Origin: a virus | IMG/VR virus record: IMGVR_UViG_3300020166_001708 | Coordinates: 1-46,371 of that record | Length of the DNA stretch: 46,371 nucleotides | Strand: one strand, 5' to 3' | Shown: piece after piece, positions 1 to 8,078 of the stretch | How the letters are laid out: each line of letters starts with the position of its first letter | Numbering within the stretch: the stretch's first letter is position 1 | The notes under the pieces: generated by a model | The model's input: the letters and a program-made list of their open reading frames with translations, nothing else | Told to the model about the DNA's origin: nothing | Database searches by the model: none | Position numbers and translations under genes: made by a program

Positions 1-322
1 CAACCAAAGCCTGCTCTTTTTCCATCGATGCAGAATGCTCAACATGGGAACGAGATAAAAATCCAAAAATGCCCATGCTTGTTATGATACTTAACACAAA
101 AACAGCAATAAGCAAATAATTTCTTATGAATTTAAATGCGCTGTGCCATTCTTTGTGTAGCCACACTGCTGCAACAAGCTTTCCGACCTCAAGAACTGCA
201 CCCATTATTATGATCGCTTCCCTTGACCCAGGGAACATAGTAGCAAGACCAACTATACTAAAATAAGCCGCAGTAAGAGAAATGCAGATTGCAGAAGCAA
301 AAATAATTAAAACCAAAAACAT
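1..322 (-). CDS. Partial multi-TM membrane protein (C-terminus beyond window)
   Basis: An open frame runs from an ATG at the right end to the window edge, so about 107 N-terminal residues are visible and the C-terminus is missing. Three hydrophobic stretches can be read (roughly residues 1-24, 33-52 and 62-82). Between the first two lies the segment GAVLEVGKLVAAVWLH; after the third the protein turns polar and charged (EHSASMEKEQ), which may begin a coiled coil. From memory, similar G-x-x-LE-x-GKL segments occur in long membrane-plus-coiled-coil proteins of marine phages, but I cannot confirm that here. The gene starts just after the stop of the upstream gene. Function unknown; a virion or membrane-remodelling protein is a guess. 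Confidence 0.6.
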   Translation of the reverse strand, partial: MFLVLIIFASAICISLTAAYFSIVGLATMFPGSREAIIIMGAVLEVGKLVAAVWLHKEWHSAFKFIRNYLLIAVFVLSIITSMGIFGFLSRSHVEHSASMEKEQALV

Positions 323-323
323 A

Positions 324-596
324 TTAATTTTCTTGATCTGTGTCTCTGTTTTCTTTTAACTCGTCGTAATGGCTTAAGTTAATTAATTCAAATCTAACTA
401 AAGAAAAATGTTTACCAGTATTCTTCCGAGAAGATATTTGGTATCCATAATTTTTTAAGAAGGAGGATAGCTCCTGTATGTATTTTACCTGAGTATAGCA
501 AATGATTAAGATCGGCGCTCCATCAAAAGAGTTTTCCTGAGAAAAAAGAACATCTTCTGAGTACTCGTAGCAAATATTTTCTATTGTATCTGTCAT
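324..596 (-). CDS. Hypothetical small protein
   Basis: A frame of about 90 residues beginning MTDTIENICYEY. The ATG at 596 is preferred; an in-frame TTG at 614 would add six residues and nearly touch the stop of the upstream nuclease gene. The protein is acidic at both ends (C-terminus ENRDTDQEN), with a hydrophobic core APILIICYTQVKYI and a basic patch near SSRKNTGKHFS, as expected of a small soluble alpha/beta protein. I see no recognisable domain. It lies between the replication block and the partial membrane gene and is probably co-transcribed with the nuclease. Confidence 0.55.
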   Translation of the reverse strand: MTDTIENICYEYSEDVLFSQENSFDGAPILIICYTQVKYIQELSSFLKNYGYQISSRKNTGKHFSLVRFELINLSHYDELKENRDTDQEN

Positions 597-618
597 CAAT
601 AACAGAGTACACAAAAAA

Positions 619-1680
619 TCAAAAGAAATCGTCTATATCGACTTTTGGTTTGTTCCAATAAGGGCAGCCTTTATACTCCATCATTTCTATGGTTTGCCCC
701 TCTTTGGCTTCGAGGGAGTCTTTGTTTTCTTTGAATGCTGATTTAATTATTTTGCCGTTTTCATCTTTTAAAACGTAATAATCTAGCGGCTTTCTATGAG
801 AACAAATATAAGCAACGATTGGTTGTCCGGATTTGTCTAGCACGGGTTGACCTTTGGATATTTTATAGCCATCCTTTCCGCACATTAATGGACCACCAAA
901 GGTTCCGTCAGAGGGATAACCCTGAGCTCCTGCAAAATTAGATTCTGCAGTCTCTTCGTCAAAGTTGTCAATGAATTTCTGTATCTCAGTTAGGTGAAAC
1001 TCGAGACCTTCAAGCTCCTCTTCTGATATATCTTTCATTTTGACTCGACCATTTGAATTTAAATCAAATTTTAGAAACAAGAACTCGACCTGCCTCTTCT
1101 TGAAGTGAGGAAATAGTTTTTTAACCGCAAGTGTGTACATGAGATCTTGGAGATTGTCCGTTAACTCTTTACCTTTGAAAATTTGTTTGCTACTCTTGAA
1201 GTCTCTAATGATTGCCGTGCCTTCTTCTTCGTAGAGAAAGAGCTTATCAATAAAACCCCTCATTCTATAAAGTTTCTCACCTTCGTCAACCGTTATATCG
1301 AAAGATTGTTCTGAGATTCCCTCGTCTGGACTATCCATTCCAGCCCCACCAAAGAAGTCAAAATGCAGGCCAGCCAAAGTCATGTTGTTTATCAACTCAA
1401 GGTTGTCTTTATCATTTACGTTTAACTTTTTAGCATGATAGGCTACAAGCCTTCTTATTGGCTCGCATAAATATATTGAATCTTTTAATATAATTTCATC
1501 ATAAATATGCTTATGTCGGGGCTCGCCAAGAAGCTCGAATATTAAGTGGCAAATCCAGCCCCTGCTCGAGCCATCGTTTCCGGCGTCAGGAACTTTCAGT
1601 TTATAGTTTGCCCAATATTTCCATGAACAACTTTGTGCAGTTTTGATTCTACTGGCTGATAGTGGAGTTATTTCTTTCAT
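619..1680 (-). CDS. RecB/Cas4-like PD-(D/E)XK exonuclease
   Basis: A 353-residue protein of the PD-(D/E)XK nuclease superfamily, RecB/Cas4/AddB-like branch. The order of motifs fits: N-terminal SASRIKTAQSCSWKYW (residues 8-23), His46 in the helical motif, GFIDKL with Asp145, IIRDFKSSK with Asp160 and Lys162, and the QDLMYTLA helix near Gln179. Cys18 plus Cys267, Cys293 and Cys339 sit where Cas4 and AddB family members place one N-terminal and three C-terminal cysteines for a 4Fe-4S cluster, so an iron-sulfur cluster is plausible (inference). It probably trims DNA ends during replication or recombination with UvsX. It starts with ATG and overlaps the primase stop by 4 nt. Confidence 0.85.
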   Translation of the reverse strand: MKEITPLSASRIKTAQSCSWKYWANYKLKVPDAGNDGSSRGWICHLIFELLGEPRHKHIYDEIILKDSIYLCEPIRRLVAYHAKKLNVNDKDNLELINNMTLAGLHFDFFGGAGMDSPDEGISEQSFDITVDEGEKLYRMRGFIDKLFLYEEEGTAIIRDFKSSKQIFKGKELTDNLQDLMYTLAVKKLFPHFKKRQVEFLFLKFDLNSNGRVKMKDISEEELEGLEFHLTEIQKFIDNFDEETAESNFAGAQGYPSDGTFGGPLMCGKDGYKISKGQPVLDKSGQPIVAYICSHRKPLDYYVLKDENGKIIKSAFKENKDSLEAKEGQTIEMMEYKGCPYWNKPKVDIDDFF

Positions 1681-2735
1681 GAGAAGTATTTGTTTTTATA
1701 TGATGAGGCAGATATGTCTTTGCTTTTCAAAAGATCAAGGATTTTTTTGTGATTGTTCTTGACCCCTTCTTTTATATCGAATTCGTTTAGTTTTTTGTTC
1801 CATGATAAAAAGTCTTCATCGTTCATGTCTCCGAAGTCGGAGGCCGCTGGTGGATGGATTATTAATTTATCCCTATCGAAGAAGTTTAGTAGCTTGAGGT
1901 AACTCTTAAGAGACCCTATCTCTCCCCTGTTCTTTTCTTTATCACTATCATTGTTTAGTGATATGATAATTTTTTTTAAACCTAGAGAAACAAGATGGCA
2001 ACACAAGGAGTTAGAGACTGAGGTTCCAAAAACAACTAGAACGTTCCTGAAACCCTTGTGATGCAGTCTCAATAGATCACCTATGCTCTCAACAAGTATA
2101 ACTTCTTGGCGGCTGCTTATTTCATCTCTAATTGGTAAGTCTCCTGAGCTATTTTTTAAATAAAATGGATACGCCCAAGTTGATTTCTTCCCCATGTGCT
2201 TCCATTTTGGCCTATCGTTTGGCTGTTTGGACATGTCTCTACCACTAAAGCCATGTATTTCGCCATTTGAATTGTATATGGGGAAAACGAACCGTTGGTA
2301 CATTGCCCCCTCTGTAGCTAAACCACACTTAAAAAAAGAGAGTGTTTCGTCACCAACACCGCGATCATTATAGAATTTATAATGAGGCAGCAGCTTCATT
2401 AGTATCGATTCTGGGTAAGTTTTTTCCATTTCAATTCTTTCTTTGGATGTGGGGGTTATGCTCTCAGAAGGTAGCGAATCAAAGTCATATCCATCCAAGA
2501 ATTTAGATAACTCCGACGAATCATTAGTTTGTAGGGTGGCCTCGACTAATGATTTTAGGGGGAGGTGCTGGCTGTTATTTACGTAGTCAACCCAAACTCC
2601 AGAGTTTTTATATATTTGCAAAGCGGTAGAGTTCTTGCCCCCTCTGTATAGCGCATTGGTTCTCCAGTGGTTGCCAAAGTCTGTTAACTTATACCCAAGC
2701 TTTTGTAAGACGTCTTTTATCTTTTCTGATGTCAA
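1677..2735 (-). CDS. DnaG-like DNA primase (TOPRIM)
   Basis: 352 residues. The middle carries the primase-type segment RFVFPIYNSNGEIHGFSGR, followed by a TOPRIM core: VESIGDLLRL (catalytic Glu), VVFGTSVS, and SLNNDSDKEKNRG (the metal-binding acidic pair). This primes DNA synthesis with the helicase encoded next door. The N-terminal region (about residues 20-52, HWRTNALYRG...SGVWVDY) resembles the zinc-ribbon segment of DnaG in layout but lacks its Cys/His ligands. The start is TTG at 2735, overlapping the helicase TGA; a strong purine run (GGAGGAGGG) lies 8 nt upstream, which decides this start. Confidence 0.85.
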   Translation of the reverse strand: MTSEKIKDVLQKLGYKLTDFGNHWRTNALYRGGKNSTALQIYKNSGVWVDYVNNSQHLPLKSLVEATLQTNDSSELSKFLDGYDFDSLPSESITPTSKERIEMEKTYPESILMKLLPHYKFYNDRGVGDETLSFFKCGLATEGAMYQRFVFPIYNSNGEIHGFSGRDMSKQPNDRPKWKHMGKKSTWAYPFYLKNSSGDLPIRDEISSRQEVILVESIGDLLRLHHKGFRNVLVVFGTSVSNSLCCHLVSLGLKKIIISLNNDSDKEKNRGEIGSLKSYLKLLNFFDRDKLIIHPPAASDFGDMNDEDFLSWNKKLNEFDIKEGVKNNHKKILDLLKSKDISASSYKNKYFS

Positions 2736-4231
2736 ATCTCTATCCCTCCTCCAAAAATATCGTTGTCATCTTCTAAGTTTACGTTAACTTGAGACTCAAT
2801 CATGTCTTGCAGGTCTCCGACTTCAGTTATATTGAAGTTTTCAAAGTTTAAGTTGATATAATTTTTCTTTAGATCTCCTGTCGGCATTCTTACTGGTTGC
2901 ACTGCGCGATGTATATTCTCCCCTAGGTGCCTAAATTTAAAACATGTTAATTTATGAGTGCCAAAGCCAGGCTCGGCGGCAAGCTCGTCAAGTGTTTTTT
3001 GTCGCAAACCAAACAAGTGGGAGCTAAATTGAGTAATTCTATCAGACAGGGATACTATGCTCTCATCTTCTACGATGTTCTCAGAGCTCCTATTGTTTGT
3101 TATGCCAGACCTATTACTTTGAACACTTGTCATCATTGAGATAGAAGGTAGTCCATCTGTGGTAATATCTCTTTGGATCAATTTCTTAAACTTATCAACC
3201 ATCTCTCCAACTATTTGCCATTCTGATTTGTTTTTAGAGTTTTCAGATGTAGTTTTAATGTAGTCAAAACTTAAAATCATAGGATTACCCCTACCAACGG
3301 AGCCGTAGTAAAAATGTTTTACAGCTTGAATCATTGAGTCTACAGGCATGCCACCTACGTTCTGGTAGTATAGCTTGTATTCTTTTATCTTTTTCCAAAC
3401 AGAACGAACTCTATTTACCACATCTTCTCCAGCCTGTCTCCATTGCCCAGTCTCAAGCAGATTCATAGGGACTTGAGCTAGAGATGCGCACTGTCTCATC
3501 ATTAATTCTTCTTTGCTCATTTCCCCATTATCCAAATGTAGGACAGGTATATTTTCTTTTGCGGAAACCTTAACGCAGAAATCCATAACAAACTGAGTTT
3601 TACCAACACCAGTTCTAGCCACTAATGTAGTTATGTTTCCTGGACGCAGAAGAGATCCGTAGAGTTCATGCAGTCTTTCATGAGGACCTTTGGGACCAAA
3701 CTCAGTCTGGGGGTTGTTTCCTTTGTCTTCTACGCATTGCTCCATTTCTTCAAAAATATTAGAAGCTTTATTGTCGCCAAGCTCATAAGAGCTGACTTGA
3801 TCGTTATATATAGAGTCGGCTAAGTCTATTATTTGAGTAAAGTTTTTAGAACTATCTAGGTTCTTCATTGAGCTGGTTAATTTAGCCCCAGTTTCACCAA
3901 TCCCCCTTCTTACTGTAAGCTTAGAGAGCTCTTTGGCTGAGTCAATTATCGATTCTGCTGAGCCTTTTCTTAGTTTAAGCGCTCGAGAGTATTCGGATAT
4001 ATTAATATTGTCTTCAAAAGATATTCCGGAGAGTTTAATTTTTTCAGCAAGAACAACTTCATCTATATAGTTCCCTTCTTCATAATCAAGCTTCAAAAAT
4101 GTAAACACAACTCCGTTTACATCTGATACAAAATCCTTGGAAGTAATAAATGAAGCTATCTCCATGTATTTCTCCGGATGATTTAGTAGGCCGCCCAAAA
4201 ACTGTTGTTCTAATTCGTAAGAATATACCAT
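2732..4231 (-). CDS. Replicative DNA helicase, DnaB/gp41 family
   Basis: 499 residues with the two-part DnaB layout. The N-terminal helical domain begins ELEQQFLGGLLNHPEKY. The C-terminal RecA-like motor has Walker A ARTGVGKT (205-212), the DNGEMS motif, a Walker B-like LSFDYIKT, the SVQSNRSG polar motif and a final RITQFSSHLFGLR arginine segment. It unwinds DNA at the phage fork as a hexamer and pairs with the primase directly downstream (4-nt overlap). ATG start; a sigma70-type promoter ends just 6 nt before it. The acidic C-terminus (EDDNDIFGGGIEI) may contact partners. Confidence 0.93.
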   Translation of the reverse strand: MVYSYELEQQFLGGLLNHPEKYMEIASFITSKDFVSDVNGVVFTFLKLDYEEGNYIDEVVLAEKIKLSGISFEDNINISEYSRALKLRKGSAESIIDSAKELSKLTVRRGIGETGAKLTSSMKNLDSSKNFTQIIDLADSIYNDQVSSYELGDNKASNIFEEMEQCVEDKGNNPQTEFGPKGPHERLHELYGSLLRPGNITTLVARTGVGKTQFVMDFCVKVSAKENIPVLHLDNGEMSKEELMMRQCASLAQVPMNLLETGQWRQAGEDVVNRVRSVWKKIKEYKLYYQNVGGMPVDSMIQAVKHFYYGSVGRGNPMILSFDYIKTTSENSKNKSEWQIVGEMVDKFKKLIQRDITTDGLPSISMMTSVQSNRSGITNNRSSENIVEDESIVSLSDRITQFSSHLFGLRQKTLDELAAEPGFGTHKLTCFKFRHLGENIHRAVQPVRMPTGDLKKNYINLNFENFNITEVGDLQDMIESQVNVNLEDDNDIFGGGIEI

Positions 4232-4237
4232 AGTGCT

Positions 4238-4266
4238 ATACTAGCAGAGAAGAATGAATTTGTAAA
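4238..4266 (-). promoter_or_regulatory. Sigma70-type promoter for the helicase gene
   Basis: On the minus strand: TTTACA (4266-4261), a 17-nt spacer, then TAGTAT (4243-4238). Only six bases (AGCACT) separate the -10 hexamer from the helicase ATG at 4231, so a transcript starting at the usual distance would begin at or within one base of the ATG, i.e. be leaderless. Called by eye. Confidence 0.6.
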
Positions 4267-4281
4267 GCTTTTTGTGAAAAA

Positions 4282-4560
4282 TTATTCGAGCCCAATATCT
4301 GGGTCTTCGTTTTCCATGTTATACATGCTCTCAGCTTCTTCAATATTTAATAAATATTTCTCCAAAGACTTTCTAAGGCCCATCTCTACGATTTGGTTCT
4401 GAGCTCTAGTATAAACTAGGGGTTTCCCATTCTGGTCTGCATAAGCTATAATGAAACCCTTGCTATGTTCTGCTCCACCTGTGAACTCGAAAATTTGTTC
4501 AAGCAGGTTTTCGGGCATTGAAAAAGTTTGCATGTTTTCTGGATCTATATTGTTGCTCAT
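4282..4560 (-). CDS. Hypothetical acidic small protein
   Basis: 92 residues, ATG start, no recognised domain. The protein is acidic (C-terminus ENEDPDIGLE) with predicted helices around PENLLEQIFEF and GLRKSLEKYLLNIEEAE and a short beta-like stretch GFIIAYADQNGKPLVYTR. It lies between the endonuclease and helicase genes in the replication block and may be an accessory replication factor; that is position-based inference only. A weak promoter with the AGTGTA element lies directly upstream. Confidence 0.6.
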   Translation of the reverse strand: MSNNIDPENMQTFSMPENLLEQIFEFTGGAEHSKGFIIAYADQNGKPLVYTRAQNQIVEMGLRKSLEKYLLNIEEAESMYNMENEDPDIGLE

Positions 4561-4566
4561 TTATAT

Positions 4567-4595
4567 AATATACACTTATTAAAGGATGACTCCAA
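4567..4595 (-). promoter_or_regulatory. Possible promoter with AGTGTA-type -10 element
   Basis: Minus strand: TTGGAG (4595-4590), 17-nt spacer, TATATT (4572-4567), then six bases to the ATG at 4560. The -10 is preceded by AAGTG, giving the recurring AGTGTATA pattern. The -35 match is weak and lies inside the upstream coding region. Confidence 0.4.
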
Positions 4596-4989
4596 AGGTT
4601 TTGAATAAATCTACAGATAATTTATCTTCTGGGTAAATCTCTACTAGTTTAATGTTGTTCAGTTTGCAGAATTCTTGCTTATCATTGTCTCTCCTTATCT
4701 GACTAAGGAAAGTTGTTTTTGATTTGCCGTGAAAAAATGGTGTGTATTTTAAATGCTGAGCGCCTTGAACTTCTATTGCGATGTTTTTATTGGCGTTGTA
4801 TAGGTCTAGGCTCATTCGGGTGCCAACGATAGGGAACTCTTCAAATACCACATCGTTAAACCAATAGTTCTTCACAAACTCTTTTACTCCAAATTGCATT
4901 TTGCTTCTGCTAGGCTTCTCCCATTTTACCATATAATTTTTTGGCTTTTTGACTCTTTTTGTTGAACCAACTAATGTTTTAAAAATCAT
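4579..4989 (-). CDS. Small PD-(D/E)XK (Vsr-like) endonuclease
   Basis: 136 residues. The core EFPIVGTRMSLDLY (about 51-64) followed by NIAIEVQGAQH (about 69-79) is the signature of a restriction-endonuclease fold: Asp62, then Glu73-x-Gln75 (an E-x-Q variant of D/E-x-K). The later RRDNDKQEFCKLNNIKLVEIYP (split here as RRDNDKQEFC and NNIKLVEIYP) is the usual conserved helix and strand. Such single-domain nucleases occur in many phages as homing-type or Vsr-like enzymes. It could be a repair or recombination nuclease, given its place just after uvsX, or a selfish free-standing endonuclease. Confidence 0.7.
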   Translation of the reverse strand: MIFKTLVGSTKRVKKPKNYMVKWEKPSRSKMQFGVKEFVKNYWFNDVVFEEFPIVGTRMSLDLYNANKNIAIEVQGAQHLKYTPFFHGKSKTTFLSQIRRDNDKQEFCKLNNIKLVEIYPEDKLSVDLFKTFGVIL

Positions 4990-4993
4990 TCTG

Positions 4994-6115
4994 CTAGGAC
5001 TGATAGATTATTTCTGAGAAATGTTTAATCAAAAACTGTATTAAGTCTGGATTAGCTTCGAGTAAGTCATTTAGTTTTGGCTCGCCGTGGAGTTTAGCAG
5101 GGAATTCATGACCTTCTTTTTTTAGCAGCTCCACGAAATCTTCTTCTACTGATATCCATGCGCCCTTCTTGTTTATATAGCCCCATAGGTATAGCATATC
5201 TATAAGCTCCTTCTCTACCCATATAGAAGTTCCATTCTTGCGCCCATATTTAATTGGATACTCAAGGACATAATTGGTTTTCTCATTAGGAGATTTCTTT
5301 ACGGTCATTTTTGCGACATGACCAATTATTTTATTCTTGTCATGGTCTAATGGCGCGCTAGGATTTTCTAGTATTAGGTCTTTTTTAAACCTAGGTTCGA
5401 ATTCAAGTATATAATTAGCGAAGTGGAGAAGCGCATTGCCACCTGTGGCAGTAGTTTGGCGGACAGGAGCCTTGCTATATGGGTCAAGCTTGATATCTGC
5501 ACGAACCTGAGATATAAATATAGCCATGTGGCCTCTTTTGGCGAGAGCAATACTCATCTTTTGCATAAACTTTGCGCCCAGCAGCGCCCCACCAGCAATC
5601 TTATGAGAGTCTTCAAAGTTTTTCTTGAGGTCATCCTTCATTATTAACCCATCCAGGGAGTCTAGCACGAAGCAATATTTTATGGCCTCAGGAGTTCTCG
5701 CAATAAGGACCCTCATTAAATCTAGTACAGTCTCATATATATTACTCTCAAAAACAAAACAACTACCTTGATCCCATTCATCTTCTTTAGATACGAACTT
5801 GATACCAGAACGTTCTCTTACCTCTGGAGATAATCTTCCCTCTGCTTTGATGTATACAGCCTTTGCTTTTGGCATTTTTAAGAAGTTCTTCGCAACCTCT
5901 AGAGCTTCAGAGGTCTTGCCTCCCTCGTTTATACCAACAAACCTATGAAGCCCAGGCCCAAGCCCCCCGCCTAGTTCAAAATCTACTTTAAGGCTGCCGC
6001 AAGATACCTTGTAGTCTATATCTTCTTCGTAGTTGTAGTGATGCTCTTCATTTTGTTTTAAAAAGCTCTTGAGTGAATCTATTGATCCTGTTTCTGTTTC
6101 TGTTTTTTTACTCAT
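4994..6115 (-). CDS. uvsX: UvsX/RecA-like recombinase
   Basis: 373 residues. Walker A is GINEGGKTS (61-69), Walker B FVLDSLDGL, and the loop region runs through FISQVRADIKLDPYSK and TATGGNALLHFANYILEF, all in RecA/UvsX order. It catalyses homologous strand exchange in recombination-dependent replication, with the nearby SSB and nuclease as likely partners. The length matches T4 UvsX and RecA. ATG start with an ATGA overlap to the gene upstream. It ends with TAG, one of the few real amber stops in the window. Confidence 0.93.
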   Translation of the reverse strand: MSKKTETETGSIDSLKSFLKQNEEHHYNYEEDIDYKVSCGSLKVDFELGGGLGPGLHRFVGINEGGKTSEALEVAKNFLKMPKAKAVYIKAEGRLSPEVRERSGIKFVSKEDEWDQGSCFVFESNIYETVLDLMRVLIARTPEAIKYCFVLDSLDGLIMKDDLKKNFEDSHKIAGGALLGAKFMQKMSIALAKRGHMAIFISQVRADIKLDPYSKAPVRQTTATGGNALLHFANYILEFEPRFKKDLILENPSAPLDHDKNKIIGHVAKMTVKKSPNEKTNYVLEYPIKYGRKNGTSIWVEKELIDMLYLWGYINKKGAWISVEEDFVELLKKEGHEFPAKLHGEPKLNDLLEANPDLIQFLIKHFSEIIYQS

Positions 6116-6444
6116 GATAGAAATTCTTTAATATTTTTTGGTTTATTTTGTTTTATGTAATCTTCTCCTGTTTTTTCTTTTATATCTATTTGTTTATTAG
6201 GAGGTATATTGTATGTGTATCTATTGTATTTCTTTTTGAGTTGATCTGCGTAGTAACCAGAGCGCAATACAATTATGCTGTCAAGCTTCTTTGGGAACGA
6301 TAAACCTTTCCAGAACCCATCAATAGGGTAGGATTCAATCAATATGTTTAGGGATTTTATTTCCCTTCCCCAAAACAATCTCTTTTGAGTCTTGGGTTGT
6401 TCTATTAACTTTTCGATTACTTTCTTCTTTTCAGTTTGAGTCAC
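6112..6444 (-). CDS. Hypothetical protein upstream of uvsX
   Basis: 110 residues, basic, starting with GTG at 6444; no ATG occurs in the frame that could replace it. Visible features are a hydrophobic/aromatic centre (IDGFWKGLSFPKKLDSIIVLRS, split as IDGFWKGLSF and PKKLDSIIVLRS), a Tyr-rich stretch YYADQLKKKYNRYTYNIP, and a Lys-rich tail. No family recognised. It is the first gene of the recombination operon, directly behind a near-consensus promoter, and overlaps uvsX by 4 nt, so an early DNA-binding or mediator role is possible but unproven. Confidence 0.6.
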   Translation of the reverse strand: MTQTEKKKVIEKLIEQPKTQKRLFWGREIKSLNILIESYPIDGFWKGLSFPKKLDSIIVLRSGYYADQLKKKYNRYTYNIPPNKQIDIKEKTGEDYIKQNKPKNIKEFLS

Positions 6445-6450
6445 CTATTA

Positions 6451-6479
6451 ATAATAGCACAAACAATAAAAAAAGTCAA
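6451..6479 (-). promoter_or_regulatory. Near-consensus sigma70 promoter for the uvsX operon
   Basis: Minus strand: TTGACT (6479-6474), 17-nt spacer, TATTAT (6456-6451). Six bases (TAATAG) separate the -10 hexamer from the GTG start codon at 6444. Transcription would start at the GTG itself, predicting a leaderless message. Confidence 0.75.
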
Positions 6480-6484
6480 GGGAA

Positions 6485-7330
6485 TTAAATGAAGTATCTT
6501 GGCTGGTATTTGTAGGGGTGTGACACTGGGAGATTATCTGAAGTACCCCACTTGTGGGCTAAATACCCTTCCATCTTTTGCCTAGTTGCTTCATCTGTAT
6601 TCTCCGCAAAAACGACTTCCGAAATAAACCCTGAGGGCTTTTCAGCGTCCGCCCTGTTAGCAAACACTCTAAAAGTTTTTGGACTGCCAAGTTTTGTGGT
6701 GTAAGCTATAGGCGTATTAGTAATATCTGCTCCGTCGGCATATATTAGACATTGCTGGGAAGAGGTAAAATCCATAGTCAACGCAAATATACGGTAAACT
6801 CCGCCAAGATTTCCGTGCGTTGAGACCCCTGTGTTCGAGCCCCCTATTCCGTTGGCTGCTAGTTGACCTCTAAATTCTGAGATGTTTCCGGCTGCAAACT
6901 GAAAACTGGTTGACCCGATGGCAGATAATATTGAATCAAGCGGTGAGTCTATGGCGTCTATTTTACAAACCATAAAAATAGATAGGTTGCCGCTACTTGG
7001 TAGGTTCATATTTTGAGTGAAATAATTGTCGTCTCCATCCATGGATATAACGTCTAATGAATTTTGCCCTCCAGGTATTAGTGTCTGATTCTTCACAGAA
7101 GATGAGCCTGCTAGTAGGCTGTTATTATTCAGGCTTTTGTCAGCTATAGCTTCCACTATACCAGAATTTATTGTTAGCGTTGAGTTATCGCTTGCATCGT
7201 ACCATGCAAATAGCGAACTTTCTTCTGGGGTCCAGCGATATTGAAAATTTTTGAGCTCAGTGTCGGGGTAAAATTTAGTCTGGTATGCGGAAGTTTTACC
7301 GATGAGCCTGAAGCTTGATATATCCCCCAT
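6485..7330 (-). CDS. LamG/concanavalin-like virion protein
   Basis: 281 residues. A laminin-G-like beta-sandwich is suggested by ESSLFAWYDASDNSTLTI, VISMDGDDNYFTQ, LSIFMVCKID and FRVFANRADAEKPSGFISEV. The C-terminal RQKMEGYLAHKWGTSDNLP plus HPYK is the usual end of LamG-type domains in phage tail-fibre and adhesin proteins. Probably a virion-exposed, glycan-binding structural protein. It starts at an ATG overlapping the stop of the preceding gene (TAATG), so the two are coupled and may form one structure. No signal peptide. Confidence 0.7.
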   Translation of the reverse strand: MGDISSFRLIGKTSAYQTKFYPDTELKNFQYRWTPEESSLFAWYDASDNSTLTINSGIVEAIADKSLNNNSLLAGSSSVKNQTLIPGGQNSLDVISMDGDDNYFTQNMNLPSSGNLSIFMVCKIDAIDSPLDSILSAIGSTSFQFAAGNISEFRGQLAANGIGGSNTGVSTHGNLGGVYRIFALTMDFTSSQQCLIYADGADITNTPIAYTTKLGSPKTFRVFANRADAEKPSGFISEVVFAENTDEATRQKMEGYLAHKWGTSDNLPVSHPYKYQPRYFI

Positions 7331-8046
7331 TACAAATCATGCTTTTCCTGCAACAAGCAAGTTCCTGTAAAATTAGCATCACCTGTGAAGGTAACCCTGC
7401 TGTATCTGAAGTTGAATTCATCGTAATAACTAAAAGTTGTATCGGTAGAGGACTCGATTGTCCTTGTTTCTATTGACACCCAGTTGGCCCCATCCATGCT
7501 AGCTTCAAATATAAAACTACCAGTAAAGGTATTGTTGGCGCCAGTATAGCAATGAGCTATGTAGCCATGCTTGCTATAAGAAGGGGATGCAGTCGGATGA
7601 AGGTCCGTCGAGGCGCTACTACTTCCAAGGTCCGCACTGTCAAAATTTGTAGAATCTGTAAGGCTGATATAAGTCTTTGGGTCAAAAGATGGAACCGGAT
7701 TAGTGTCAGATACATCTACGTCGCCCACCTGTAGGTTGGCGCTAACAAAATCTGTGTCGCTAGCCAAATCCCTAACATCTAAGTCTGTGGACTCGACGTT
7801 GATCGCTTGATTTTCACTGGTATAGATGTTTACGGAGTCTTCGTCTTTGTCTAAATTTACGTTGATCTGTGCATCTTCTATATTTACAGTCAGTAAATCT
7901 CCAGTATTTAAAGGTCTCCAGCCGCCAGCCTCAGAATTAATTCCTTGATCCCATATGTATTGTAAATTTACATCTGGAGAATGTGATGCTTGACTGCTTC
8001 CGCTAAAAAGAGGATTATCGTATGTTTGCGTAGGTATTGTACTCAT
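7330..8046 (-). CDS. Putative virion structural protein, beta-rich
   Basis: 238 residues. The N-terminus holds LQYIWDQGINSEAGGWRPL and a run of short alternating strands rich in Asp, Val and Asn (VNIEDAQINVNLDKDEDSV). The C-terminal half (SFIFEASMDGANWVSIETRT, then FNFRYSRVTFTGDANFTG) looks like a beta-sandwich of the kind found in tail or neck proteins. No signal peptide or membrane segment. It is coupled to the LamG-like gene by TAATG. I infer a tail or head decoration role. The AGTGTA motif lies upstream, although further from the ATG than elsewhere. Confidence 0.6.
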   Translation of the reverse strand: MSTIPTQTYDNPLFSGSSQASHSPDVNLQYIWDQGINSEAGGWRPLNTGDLLTVNIEDAQINVNLDKDEDSVNIYTSENQAINVESTDLDVRDLASDTDFVSANLQVGDVDVSDTNPVPSFDPKTYISLTDSTNFDSADLGSSSASTDLHPTASPSYSKHGYIAHCYTGANNTFTGSFIFEASMDGANWVSIETRTIESSTDTTFSYYDEFNFRYSRVTFTGDANFTGTCLLQEKHDL

Positions 8047-8065
8047 AATTTTATTATCTTATAAA

Positions 8066-8074
8066 AGTATACAC
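8066..8074 (-). promoter_or_regulatory. AGTGTA-type element upstream of virion gene
   Basis: AGTG followed by TATACT on the minus strand, 19 nt before the ATG at 8046. It is the outlier in spacing of the eight sites. A GATAAT sequence lies 6 nt before the same ATG and may be the functional -10 instead. Confidence 0.3.
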
Positions 8075-8078
8075 TTTT

